Source: Myxococcales bacterium
GTDB taxonomy: Bacteria; Myxococcota_A; Polyangia; JAHFDS01
DNA length: 52,550 nucleotides
Direction of reading: 5' to 3'
Assembly: GCA_023248855.1 (NCBI GenBank)
Contig: JAHFDS010000012.1
Location: 1 to 52,550, forward strand
Made by a program: the position numbers and the translations under genes. Of the stretch, positions 16,898-24,830 are shown in pieces. The first letter of the stretch is position 1. Every line of letters starts with the position of its first letter. The notes under the pieces are model-generated. The model worked only from the letters and a program-made list of their open reading frames with translations, searched no databases and was not told the DNA's origin.

Positions 16898-17713
16898 ATG
16901 TTCTCCGCGCTCTCCCACAACCTGGCCCCGTGGTCCGTCAGCAAGGCGAAGCTGGCCTCGACCTGTGCGCTCGCGTTCCGGTACCGCTACATCGAGCACC
17001 TGCCCGAGCAGGTGACGAGCCCGGAGGCGCGCGTCGGCACGGCCGCCCACGAGGTCCTCGAACGGGTGGAGCGCGGAGCGGCTCTCGACGCCTCCCTTGG
17101 CGCGGTCGCGACCCGGCTCGAGCTGTCGGCCGAGGAGCGCGCTCGGCTCGAGGCGCTCGCCGGTGCCATCGGCCGCTTCCTCGACACCATCTCCGCCTTC
17201 CGCGCACGAGGGGACGTCCGGCAGGAGCTCTGCGAGGAGCGCCTCGGCGTCGATGACGAGCTCCGGCCCACGGGATTCCTCGCGCCCGACGTGTTCTTCC
17301 GCGGTGCCGTCGACCTCGCGTTCGTCCTCGGCGACGGCCGCGTGGCCCTCATCGACCACAAGTCGAGTCGCAAGAAGGACCTCAAGTGGCACGCGAGCCA
17401 GCTCAAGGGCTACGCCGTGCTCGCGTTTGCGCACTTCCCCGAGCTCCGGAAGGTGTGCTCCGGAATCCACTTCCTCGGCGACGGCGAGCTGGTGTGGGGC
17501 CGCGGCCTCTCCGCCGACGAGATCCGCAAGAGCGTGCGCGACTGGTTCGTCGCCTGGATCGACGACGCCGCAATCCGCGGCAGCCAGCCCGATCCCAAGC
17601 CGCAGGTGTCCGCGTTCTGCGACTACTGCGGCTACAGACCGGTGTGCCCGGCACATGGCATCGAGGTGAAGGCGGATGGGCTCGTGCAGCTGCGTACGCG
17701 ACGGCACACGTGA
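16898..17713 (+). CDS. Cas4/RecB-like PD-(D/E)XK exonuclease
   Basis: Probable phage recombination or DNA-processing exonuclease of the RecB/Cas4 clade. Visible active-site residues are His51 in GTAAHEVLE, Asp139 in RGAVDLAF, Asp153 and Lys155 in the DHKS motif, and Gln168/Tyr172 in QLKGY. Cys23 together with Cys241, Cys244 and Cys250 (FCDYCGYRPVC) matches the one-plus-three spacing of Fe-S cluster Cas4/AddB proteins. The ATG at 16898 has a GAGG site. The gene follows the methyltransferase by 25 nt. No cas1 or cas2 is nearby, so a CRISPR adaptation role is unlikely; phage recombination or replication is the better reading. Confidence 0.88.
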   Translation: MFSALSHNLAPWSVSKAKLASTCALAFRYRYIEHLPEQVTSPEARVGTAAHEVLERVERGAALDASLGAVATRLELSAEERARLEALAGAIGRFLDTISAFRARGDVRQELCEERLGVDDELRPTGFLAPDVFFRGAVDLAFVLGDGRVALIDHKSSRKKDLKWHASQLKGYAVLAFAHFPELRKVCSGIHFLGDGELVWGRGLSADEIRKSVRDWFVAWIDDAAIRGSQPDPKPQVSAFCDYCGYRPVCPAHGIEVKADGLVQLRTRRHT

Positions 17714-17740
17714 GTGGACGGGGACGCCGCGCCCGGTCCC

Positions 17741-18169
17741 TCAGGGGAGGATCGTGAACCGCCGGGTACGGTTCCACCGGTACGTTACGAAGCCGCGGTG
17801 ATCGAGCGTGAGCACGTTGCCGATCTCGAGCTCCTCGGCCAGTGCGACCAGAGTGGCGTCGGCGAAGTCCATCGGCACGTTCGAGTAGCGGGCCATGAGC
17901 TCTCGACAGCGAGCCAGGCGCTGGGCCGTCATGGGCAACAGAAGGGCCCCGGCACGGATGAAGAAGTCGAGGCACGTGGCGGCATCCCGGGGTCGCTTGC
18001 CGACCAGATGCATTGCCTCGGTGAGTACCTCCTCGGTGCTCAGAAGGGGTCCGGGCAGGGACGCGAACGTCTCGACGCACTGCTCGTGGGCTGCGTCGTT
18101 CCTGGACAGCAGGGCGACGAGCGGCCCCGTGTCCAGCAGCCACTTACCTGCGGCGACCGAGGCCGGCAA
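17741..18169 (-). CDS. PIN-domain toxin (VapC-like)
   Basis: Probable ribonuclease toxin of a type II toxin-antitoxin pair. PIN acidic residues are visible: LLDTGPLVALLS near the N-terminus, Glu in LSTEEVLTEAM, the MDFADATLVALAEE motif and LTLDHRGF near the C-terminus. The start is inferred as TTG at 18169, inside the end of the antitoxin gene, because residues upstream are only the shadow of that gene. This overlap of antitoxin then toxin is typical of VapBC-type operons. The length of about 142 residues is normal. Confidence 0.82.
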   Translation of the reverse strand: MPASVAAGKWLLDTGPLVALLSRNDAAHEQCVETFASLPGPLLSTEEVLTEAMHLVGKRPRDAATCLDFFIRAGALLLPMTAQRLARCRELMARYSNVPMDFADATLVALAEELEIGNVLTLDHRGFVTYRWNRTRRFTILP

Positions 18170-18398
18170 GGTGCTTTCGTGAGTTCGTCGCCAGATCCCT
18201 CGGCAACCCACCGATGGCGCCCACCAGGTCACGGACGCGATCGATCGGCCGTCCCTCGAGCGCGCCGTCCGGCAGGTCGAGGAAGGCGGTGAGCGCGGCG
18301 CGGATCACGTCCGCGCGCGGTCTCTTGCGTTGCCTTGCGCGGCGGTCCAGCCGCTCCATGAGCTGCTCGGACAGCCGTATCGAGACCTGTCGCTCCAT
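18144..18398 (-). CDS. Ribbon-helix-helix antitoxin
   Basis: Probable antitoxin and autorepressor of the PIN toxin downstream. The N-terminus (RQVSIRLSEQLMERLDRRARQR) is a standard ribbon-helix-helix strand and helix, followed by RADVIRAALTAFLD. The C-terminal part (residues 45-84) should wrap the toxin. I chose the ATG at 18398; another ATG at 18416 would add six residues, but it lies inside a palindrome that looks like the operator. The gene overlaps the toxin gene by 26 nt. Confidence 0.78.
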   Translation of the reverse strand: MERQVSIRLSEQLMERLDRRARQRKRPRADVIRAALTAFLDLPDGALEGRPIDRVRDLVGAIGGLPRDLATNSRKHLAGLGRRR

Positions 18399-18409
18399 GA
18401 GCGAACTGT

Positions 18410-18423
18410 ATCCCATCTGGGAT
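18410..18423. promoter_or_regulatory. Palindromic candidate operator for the toxin-antitoxin pair
   Basis: ATCCCA and TGGGAT form a perfect 6 bp inverted repeat with a 2 bp centre (18410-18423), just upstream of the antitoxin start at 18398. Ribbon-helix-helix antitoxins commonly bind such short palindromes to repress their own operon. It lies in the divergent region shared with the + strand gene at 18468, so it could influence both. Confidence 0.45.
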
Positions 18424-18430
18424 TCGGCGC

Positions 18431-18459
18431 AACCTGAGCTGGTGGAACCCGCATATACT
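18431..18459 (+). promoter_or_regulatory. Possible promoter of the 79-residue gene
   Basis: TATACT at 18454-18459 is a five-of-six match to the -10 consensus and lies 8 nt before the ATG at 18468. The -35 region (about 18431-18436) is a poor match. If it is real, the leader would be only one to three bases long. Confidence 0.35.
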
Positions 18460-18467
18460 CGAGCCAG

Positions 18468-18707
18468 ATGGGCAAGCAGCGCACCCCGGCCATCTCCGTT
18501 GGGTCCCACGTCATGTGGCGGATGGGGAGGCGGGATGTCCATGCGATCGTGGTCGAAGATCGTGGGCCGATTGGCGTCCAGGGGCGCCGCATCGTGCGCG
18601 TACGCGCGGTCCTGGATCCGATCGAGCCGCCGCTCGAGTTCGAGGTGCCGGTCGAGGAGCTCACGTTCCTGCCCTTGACCGAGTTGCTCAAGCCATCCGC
18701 GGCGTAG
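18468..18707 (+). CDS. Small hypothetical protein (79 aa)
   Basis: Unrecognised soluble protein. The N-terminal stretch VGSHVMWRMG followed by VHAIVVEDRGPIGVQGRRIVRVR suggests a small SH3-like or KOW-like beta barrel. The C-terminus (FEVPVEELTFLPL) is acidic and hydrophobic. It lies divergently from the antitoxin with a TATACT -10-like box directly upstream. It is a single-gene unit ending 46 nt before the convergent lysin gene. No function is assigned. Confidence 0.65.
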   Translation: MGKQRTPAISVGSHVMWRMGRRDVHAIVVEDRGPIGVQGRRIVRVRAVLDPIEPPLEFEVPVEELTFLPLTELLKPSAA

Positions 18708-18753
18708 TCGAAGAGCGGTACCCGACCGCGCGGTTCGACAATCGAGCCGTCAG

Positions 18754-19671
18754 TCAGATGCCGTAGGCGTAGTCGGGCGGGCAGCGCTCCTCGCTCCCCG
18801 CGAACCACACGTGACCGATCGATGGCACCGCCACCTGCTTGGCCAGGGCGCGCGTGCCGGCAAAGACGTCGAAGTGGGCTCCAAAGATCGCGCCACCGGT
18901 GTCGTTGACCACGCACCAGCCGTCGTGGGTGCTCTGGTCGGGGAGCCTCGCGCCCGCGAGCTCGGTCACGAACACTCGCGTGCCCGCCGGGACGAGGCCT
19001 CCATTGTCGCGGAAGCGCGGGTCGGAGGTGCGATAGGCCCCGAGGTCCGCGGCGAGCGTGCGGAACGGCTCGCACGGAATGCCATGCTGGATGGTCCAGC
19101 CCTTGCCCGCGCGCTCGGGCGGGACCACCGCGAAGGTGAGGGCCTCGGTGACCCGGTCGCCGAGGACCCGGATCCCCGCGGCGGCCAGCTTCGACGGCAG
19201 GACCTGCATCGCCCTCGCCAGAACGGCGGCGTACGCGGGATGGCCCTGCACGCTCACGTACCCGCCCGTCACGTTGAGCAGGCGCCCGTCGTTCAGGCGC
19301 CCCGAGCCCTGGAGGGCCAGGTCGCAGAAGAACCGCGCAGACACGCGCCCGAGCACCTCGCCCGCTCGCCCGAGGACGGGCACGGCCGCGGGGCTGTCGT
19401 TCGCGGGCTGCTCCGCGAGCACGTAGTTGGTGAGCCGGAACCGGCTCAGGTGCCCGAGCTCGGCGGGTAGACCGGTGGCCCGCCGCACGCTGGCCGACAG
19501 GCGATCGAGCACCGATTGCGACCGAGCGTCGAGCGCGCCGGATGCGATGAGGCCGGCATCGCGCTGCAGCTGCAGGAGGGCAGCCCGGGTGCGCACGCCG
19601 AGGACACCGTCCGCGGGGCCGGGGGAGTAGCCGAGGCGCGCGAGCGCCGACTGTGCATCACGTAGGTCCAT
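18754..19671 (-). CDS. Peptidoglycan-binding plus 3D-domain lytic enzyme
   Basis: Probable phage lysin or exported murein-cleaving protein. Residues 1-55 match the PG_binding_1 pattern (AQSALARLGYSPGPADGVLG, then RTRAALLQLQRDAGL). The C-terminal part (about 235-290) has the 3D-domain signature of MltA-type lytic transglycosylases: WCVVNDTGGAIFGAHFDVF, with the expected aspartates. No signal peptide is visible, so export would need a holin, consistent with the holin-like gene at 14900. It reads on the minus strand between + strand modules. Confidence 0.82.
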   Translation of the reverse strand: MDLRDAQSALARLGYSPGPADGVLGVRTRAALLQLQRDAGLIASGALDARSQSVLDRLSASVRRATGLPAELGHLSRFRLTNYVLAEQPANDSPAAVPVLGRAGEVLGRVSARFFCDLALQGSGRLNDGRLLNVTGGYVSVQGHPAYAAVLARAMQVLPSKLAAAGIRVLGDRVTEALTFAVVPPERAGKGWTIQHGIPCEPFRTLAADLGAYRTSDPRFRDNGGLVPAGTRVFVTELAGARLPDQSTHDGWCVVNDTGGAIFGAHFDVFAGTRALAKQVAVPSIGHVWFAGSEERCPPDYAYGI

Positions 19672-19743
19672 TCAACGGATCGACGGGCCGGCAAGGCGGC
19701 CAATTCGGTTGGCTCGGTTGCCGCGGTTCCAACGGGCCTTCGG

Positions 19744-20376
19744 ATGCGGGGCTACTCGGCAGAGGAGATCGAAGCGGGCGTCCGGTTCGCGTGGACGTAC
19801 GACCGGAAGCTGCGGGCTTTCCTCGGCGACCGCTTCCGCGGCGCGCACGGCCGCCGCGGGCCGCGCCCGGGCGACGCGAATTTCGTTCATCACGTGCTCG
19901 CGGCCCAGCTCGCGCGCGAGCTCGGCGCCACGTTCGACGACCACGTCGAGGCGCACTTCTGGTGGGAGAAGCGCCACCACGGCCGCCACCCGCAGCCGCG
20001 GCACCTCCACCAGCGCACGGGACCCGGCAACGCCGCCGAGGTCCTCGCCGGCTGGCGACTGGCGAACCGCGTCGCCCCCGAGGGCTCCGTGGTCGCCGAT
20101 GGCCGCCCCGTCCGCACCTATCGCAGCCAGCGGTTTGGCGCCCAGGGCGCGTACCTCGCCCAGCTCTGCGCACGCTGGGGCGTCGGCCCCACGGACATCC
20201 TTTGCGCTCTCGGCGGCCCCGAAGCCGGCGTGTTCGACGCCGACTGGCTCCGCCGCCAGACCGCGTGGCGCACCCTCGACGCGGCCGGCCACTTCGCCCG
20301 CCACCCGGGCCCCGACCTCGATCACCTGCGCCGCCGGCAAGCAGAGCTCCGCCCGGCAATGGAGCTCGCGTCGTGA
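19744..20376 (+). CDS. Hypothetical protein preceding the helicase (210 aa)
   Basis: Unrecognised protein rich in Arg, His and Ala. It starts MRGYSAEEIEAGVRFAWTYD and contains HHVLAAQLARELGA and an EAHFWWEKRHHGRH stretch. No membrane segment or signal is visible. Its stop overlaps the helicase start by 4 nt (GTGA), so it is coupled to a replication gene. That position suggests a loader or accessory replication protein, but no motif supports this. Confidence 0.6.
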   Translation: MRGYSAEEIEAGVRFAWTYDRKLRAFLGDRFRGAHGRRGPRPGDANFVHHVLAAQLARELGATFDDHVEAHFWWEKRHHGRHPQPRHLHQRTGPGNAAEVLAGWRLANRVAPEGSVVADGRPVRTYRSQRFGAQGAYLAQLCARWGVGPTDILCALGGPEAGVFDADWLRRQTAWRTLDAAGHFARHPGPDLDHLRRRQAELRPAMELAS

Positions 20377-21683
20377 AGGCGCCCACGCTCGGCTTCGATC
20401 CGAGCTTCCAGCGCCTCATCGTCCGCGTCTTCTTCCAGGACCCGCTGGCGCTCTCGCGCGTCGTCCACGCCTTGCGCCCCGACCACTTCGATGTCGCGGC
20501 CTGCGCGTTCGCGTACCGCGCGATGCGCGACCACCTCGAGGACTACAAGGGCCCGCTCTCGATGCCCATCCTGCGCGATCGACTGCGCACTGCCGCCGAG
20601 GCCGACGAGCTCTCCCGGGCCGAGATCCCCGCTCACGTCGAGCTCGCCGCCGAGCTCGAGACGCCGGTCCAGCCGGCCGATCGTGCCTACGCGCTCGCCC
20701 AGATCTCCGATTTCATCGTCTTCCAGAGCCTTCGGAAGGCCCTCGACGAGTCCATCACGCTCATGCCGAAGGGCGACTGGCCCGCGATCCGCCGCGTGCT
20801 CACGCGCGCCCTCGACTCGGGTCTGCGCGACCTCGACCTCGGCCTGCACTACTTCCGCGACGCCGGAACGCGCCTGCTCGGGGCGCATGACGAGGGCGCC
20901 GCGCGCCTCCTGCCGACCGGCATCGCCGAGCTCGACATGCACCTGCACCGCGGCGGCCTCTCGGCCGGCGAGCTCGGCCTCGTCCTCGCGCCGACCAATC
21001 GCGGCAAGAGCATTGCCCTGCTGTCATTTGCGCAGCGCGCATTGCTCTCGAACGCGAACGTCGTCTTCTACAGCCTCGAGATGTCGGGCCGTGCGGTCGC
21101 CGCGCGCGCGGACGCGGCCCTCACGGGCCTCCGGATGAACGAGCTCGACGAACACGCCGAGACGGTCGCCCACAAGCTCGCCCAGCTCTTCGACCGGTAC
21201 GGCGACGCCTTCATCATCAAGCAGTGGCCGCCCCACGTGGCCACGGTCCAGATGATCCGCGCCCACCTCGCGGACCTCGGCGCCACGGGCTTCCGCCCCG
21301 ACCTCATCGTCATCGACTACGGCGACCTCATGCGGCCACACGCTCGCTACTCCGAGCGTCGCCACGAGCTCGCGGTGGTGTTCGAGGAGATCCGGGGCCT
21401 CGGCGTGGAGCTCGACTGCCCCGTCTGGACCGCCACGCAGGCCAATCGGGCCGCGCTCAAGAAGGAGGTGGTCGGCCTCGAGGACCTCTCCGAGAGCTTC
21501 GACAAGGCCATGATCGCGGACGTCGTCCTCGCCCTCTGCCAGACGCAGGAGGAGGAGCAGATGACGCCCCCGCAGATGCGGCTCTTCGTGGCGAAGAACC
21601 GCTCCGAGAGAAAGGGCGTCGTCATCCCCATCCAGACCGACTTCGCGCGGATGTGCTTCGCGCGGCCGCGGATCGGCGGATGA
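20373..21683 (+). CDS. DnaB-like replicative helicase
   Basis: Probable phage replication helicase of the DnaB/RecA-fold family. The N-terminal domain (about 10-120) has the DnaB-like helical layout. The C-terminal ATPase core contains a Walker A-like APTNRGKS at 206-213, an FYSLEM motif near 240 typical of DnaB H1a/H2, a Walker B region PDLIVIDYGDL near 310, and a TATQANRAA arginine-finger region. The usual first glycine of Walker A is Ala, a variation also known in some DnaB-type proteins. The GTG at 20373 is coupled to the previous gene, and the end overlaps the terminase start. Confidence 0.87.
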   Translation: MKAPTLGFDPSFQRLIVRVFFQDPLALSRVVHALRPDHFDVAACAFAYRAMRDHLEDYKGPLSMPILRDRLRTAAEADELSRAEIPAHVELAAELETPVQPADRAYALAQISDFIVFQSLRKALDESITLMPKGDWPAIRRVLTRALDSGLRDLDLGLHYFRDAGTRLLGAHDEGAARLLPTGIAELDMHLHRGGLSAGELGLVLAPTNRGKSIALLSFAQRALLSNANVVFYSLEMSGRAVAARADAALTGLRMNELDEHAETVAHKLAQLFDRYGDAFIIKQWPPHVATVQMIRAHLADLGATGFRPDLIVIDYGDLMRPHARYSERRHELAVVFEEIRGLGVELDCPVWTATQANRAALKKEVVGLEDLSESFDKAMIADVVLALCQTQEEEQMTPPQMRLFVAKNRSERKGVVIPIQTDFARMCFARPRIGG

Positions 21684-23329
21684 CGCGCCCGACGCCATTT
21701 CTCGAGTGGCTCATGAAGAGCGACTTCCGGGTCGATGGCCGCCCGTTCGACTGGAACGCCCACCGCTACCTCCTGCCGATCTACGAGGACGACGCCGACG
21801 AGGTCGTGCTCCTCAAGGCCGCGCAGATCGGCGCGACCATCTGGCTCCTGCTGCGTCTGCTCTGGTGGGTCTCCGAGCACACGGTCAAGGCGGGCCTGTA
21901 CTTCCCGACCAAGGAGGGCGTCGAGAAGCTCTCGAAGGACCGTCTCGGTCCCCTCATCGAGCAGAACCGGAGCCTGCGCACCCGGATGCAGGGCGACGAC
22001 ACGCTCTCGCTCAAGCGCTTCGGCAAGAGCTCGCTCTACCTCCAGCACATCGGCGGAACGGCCTCGAAGGACTCGACGCCGCTCGACGTCCTCGCGTTCG
22101 ACGAGGTGCGCCTCGTCGAGAGCCGCGACATCGCCCAGGCCGAGGAGCGCGTCTCGCACTCGACCTACCAGGTCAAGTACTACGCCTCGACCGCGGGTCT
22201 GCCGAACGCCGACATCCACGCCCGGTTCCTGCGCAGCGACCAGCACACGTTCCACACCAGGTGCGGCTGCCCCGACGGCATCGTGCTCTCGGAGGTCTTC
22301 CCCGACTGCATTGCCGTGACCGCGAGCGGCGATTGCTACTACCACTGCCCGCGCTGCGGCCACCGCATCCACGACCCGCAGAACGGCCGCTTCGTCCCCC
22401 ACAACCCCGGCTCCGCGCTCCGCGGCTACCACATCCACCAGATGCTGAGCCGCTACATCTCGCCGCGGCGCATCTGGCAGACCTTCCAGGAGACCGAAAA
22501 CCGCCAGGAGTTCTTCAACGCCAAGCTCGGCGTGCCCTTCGTCGACCCGAAGAACATTGGCCTGACCCCCGACGAGCTCGACGCCTGCATCTCGCCCGGC
22601 CTCGACTGGAACCGCGCGACGACCCGCGACGGTCAGCCCGAGGGCCGCATGTGCATGGGGGTCGACCAGATGGCCGGCTTCAACTACCTGGTCGTCCTCC
22701 AGCAGACCGGCACCGCCCGCCGCCTGGTCCGGCTCGAGGTGATCGAGGAGGACGAGCCCTTCCGCCGCTGCCACGAGCTCATGGTGTCCGAGCGCATCGA
22801 CGTCTGCGTGTGCGACGCGATGCCGAACTTCAACGAGGCCGCGAACTTCGCGCGCGCCTTCCCGCGCAAGGTGTTCCTCGCCTGGTGGACGCCGGCCGCC
22901 AAGAACATGGTCGAGTGGTCCGATCGCCGTCGCCAGGCCGTGCCGCTCCGGCGGGCGAGCACGCTCACGAAGATCCCCTGGTCGGTGGTCCTGAACAAGT
23001 ACAGCGCGATGGAGTTCGCATTGCGCCAGTTCCAGGACCGGCGCATCGCGATCCCGCCGCCAGACGGCTACCTGCAGGTGATCCGCGACCGCCGGGGCGC
23101 TCTTGGCCCGCAGAACCTCTACGAGCACCTGCGCGACCACCTGACGAGCGTGGTGCGCCAGCGGCGCGAGCGCACCGCGCTCAATGACGACGGCAAGCGC
23201 CTGCACACGGGCGAGTACAGCTACGAGTGGGTCTACACGCGGGGCGACCCGCACTTCCTCGACGCGGCGACCTACGCCGTGTTCGCCGCCGAGCGCCTCG
23301 CCAGGCGCATGGCGTTCGTCCTGACCTGA
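21680..23329 (+). CDS. Phage terminase large subunit (GpA family)
   Basis: DNA-packaging motor that cuts and translocates phage DNA into the prohead. It has a GpA-type N-terminus with a deviant Walker A LKAAQIGATIW near residues 47-57, the Walker B FDEV near 138, and a zinc-ribbon region (TRCGCPDG, then HCPRCGHRI) at about 190-230 that is characteristic of this family. The nuclease half has the acidic segments GVDQMAG, CVCDAMPN and DPHFLDAATYA. The length of 549 residues is normal. It starts in an ATGA overlap with the helicase gene. Together with the portal at 36.7 kb it shows that a packaging module is present. Confidence 0.93.
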   Translation: MTRPTPFLEWLMKSDFRVDGRPFDWNAHRYLLPIYEDDADEVVLLKAAQIGATIWLLLRLLWWVSEHTVKAGLYFPTKEGVEKLSKDRLGPLIEQNRSLRTRMQGDDTLSLKRFGKSSLYLQHIGGTASKDSTPLDVLAFDEVRLVESRDIAQAEERVSHSTYQVKYYASTAGLPNADIHARFLRSDQHTFHTRCGCPDGIVLSEVFPDCIAVTASGDCYYHCPRCGHRIHDPQNGRFVPHNPGSALRGYHIHQMLSRYISPRRIWQTFQETENRQEFFNAKLGVPFVDPKNIGLTPDELDACISPGLDWNRATTRDGQPEGRMCMGVDQMAGFNYLVVLQQTGTARRLVRLEVIEEDEPFRRCHELMVSERIDVCVCDAMPNFNEAANFARAFPRKVFLAWWTPAAKNMVEWSDRRRQAVPLRRASTLTKIPWSVVLNKYSAMEFALRQFQDRRIAIPPPDGYLQVIRDRRGALGPQNLYEHLRDHLTSVVRQRRERTALNDDGKRLHTGEYSYEWVYTRGDPHFLDAATYAVFAAERLARRMAFVLT

Positions 23330-23337
23330 GGGAATCC

Positions 23338-24615
23338 ATGATTGCCTGGAACCGAAAGCTCCTCGCGGCCACCAAGAAGATCCTGCGCCACCACACCACG
23401 CTCGGAGAGGCGCTGCCCGACATCGCCCGGGCCACCGGCGTGCCCGTCACGCTCGACTCGCTCGCCAATGCCTTCAAGCGCCACGGCGAGGGCACCCCCG
23501 CGAGCTTCCTCAAGCCCGAGCAGCCGAGGGCCGAGTTGACGCCGCGCGAGGAGCTCTACCTGCGTGTGAAGGCCAAGGACCGGGCGAGGCAGCGCAAGGC
23601 CCAGGGGATGACCGAGATCGTCCTCGAGAAGGTGGACGCGGCGCTCTGCAAGATCGCGCCGGACGTCCTGCAGGTGGTGCGAGAACCGCTGCCGGACGAG
23701 CCCCCCGGCGGCAAGCCCGAGCTCCTCTGGTGCGAGGTATCGGACGTCCAGCTCGGCACGAAGGTCGAGCTCGAGAAGATGGGCGGCATCAACCAGCACG
23801 ACTGGGCCATCTTCCTCACCAAGCTCGCCCGCTGGGAGACCGAGGTCACCGCGACGATCCGCGAACGGCGGGCCGCGGTGCCGCTCGAGGGGGTCGTCGT
23901 CGCGATGCTCGGCGACATCGTGGATGGCCACGGGATCTTCCGCGGGCAGGCCTACGAGCTCGACTTCGACGTCTACAAGCAGGTGGTCCACGGCGCCAAT
24001 GACTTCGCCCAGGCCATTGGGCGCATCGTGGCCGCATTCCCGGACGTGAAGTTCACGCTCTACGGCGTCGGCGGCAATCACGGCCGCGTCGGCAGCTACG
24101 GCGAGGCGCCCTACCGCTGCAACTGGGACCTCGTCCTCTACCACATCATCGAGCTGCGAATCGGCGCGCTTGGGTTGCCGAACGTGACCTGCCACTTCCC
24201 GCAGTCGTGGTTCCAGGTGGTCGAGACGTGGGGATGGACGCACCTGCTCGTCCACGGCGACGACATCAAAGGCTGGGCCGGGCTGCCGTTCTATGGCCTG
24301 CAGCGCGCGGTCGCGAAGTACCAGCAGGTGCTGCAGAAGCCGGTGAACTTCGTCCACGTCGGTCACTTCCATGCGGCGAGCGCGCTGTCCACGAGCCTCG
24401 GCGAGACGATCATCAACGGCAACTGGATCGGCGCGAACAGCTTCTCGAAGGTCATCGTCGAGGCCAACACACCCGTCCAGCTCATCCACGGCATCACCGA
24501 GGAGAACGGCATCACGTGGACGCGCAAGGTGTACCTGCGGACGCGCGAGGACATGAAGCCTCGCATCACGATCTACCGGCACGGCGCCCGCAAGCCCGGC
24601 CGGGTGGCGCAATGA
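23338..24615 (+). CDS. Calcineurin-like metallophosphoesterase, phage type
   Basis: Probable metal-dependent phosphoesterase or nuclease. The first 120 residues are helical with a DIARATGVPVTLDSLANAFKRHG stretch that looks like an HTH. The catalytic part has the family's metal-binding blocks in order: LGDIVDGH near 190, GVGGNHGR near 242, VHGDDIKGW near 305 and VHVGHFH near 341. The ATG at 23338 follows the terminase by 8 nt, and the end overlaps the next gene by 4 nt. An HTH fused to such an enzyme next to the terminase suggests work on DNA ends or on host nucleic acid. Confidence 0.85.
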   Translation: MIAWNRKLLAATKKILRHHTTLGEALPDIARATGVPVTLDSLANAFKRHGEGTPASFLKPEQPRAELTPREELYLRVKAKDRARQRKAQGMTEIVLEKVDAALCKIAPDVLQVVREPLPDEPPGGKPELLWCEVSDVQLGTKVELEKMGGINQHDWAIFLTKLARWETEVTATIRERRAAVPLEGVVVAMLGDIVDGHGIFRGQAYELDFDVYKQVVHGANDFAQAIGRIVAAFPDVKFTLYGVGGNHGRVGSYGEAPYRCNWDLVLYHIIELRIGALGLPNVTCHFPQSWFQVVETWGWTHLLVHGDDIKGWAGLPFYGLQRAVAKYQQVLQKPVNFVHVGHFHAASALSTSLGETIINGNWIGANSFSKVIVEANTPVQLIHGITEENGITWTRKVYLRTREDMKPRITIYRHGARKPGRVAQ

Positions 24616-24830
24616 AGGTCACGGTCACCCTCGATGCGCGGCAAGCCGAGGCCATGCGCATCGTGGCCTGCAAGGAGCACCGACCCATCGTCCAGTACCT
24701 GCGCGATGCGGTGCACTTCCTCTTGCAGGACCGGGCCACGGACGACCCCGAGGTGCGCCGCGCCCTCGGGCTCGACCCTCCGGTCGCCGAGCCTGCCCTG
24801 GCTGCACCCGAGGGCGAGGTGCGCCGGTGA
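24612..24830 (+). CDS. Small ribbon-helix-helix-like protein (72 aa)
   Basis: Small protein beginning KVTVTLDARQAEAMRIVACKE, a strand then helix arrangement like Arc/MetJ-type DNA-binding domains, followed by VQYLRDAVHFLLQDR as a possible second helix. The tail is Pro/Ala/Glu-rich. It overlaps both neighbours by 4 nt. It is probably a DNA-binding accessory protein of the packaging/replication operon. The match to ribbon-helix-helix is by pattern only. Confidence 0.65.
   Translation: MKVTVTLDARQAEAMRIVACKEHRPIVQYLRDAVHFLLQDRATDDPEVRRALGLDPPVAEPALAAPEGEVRR

Noticed and set aside
16898-17713. The Cas4-like nuclease read as part of a CRISPR-Cas locus
   Set aside because: No cas1, cas2, effector genes or repeat-spacer array is visible anywhere in the window.
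21347-23254. Minus-strand open frame of 635 codons opposite the terminase
   Set aside because: Antisense to the helicase and terminase genes, whose motifs are clear; the composition is typical of a shadow frame.
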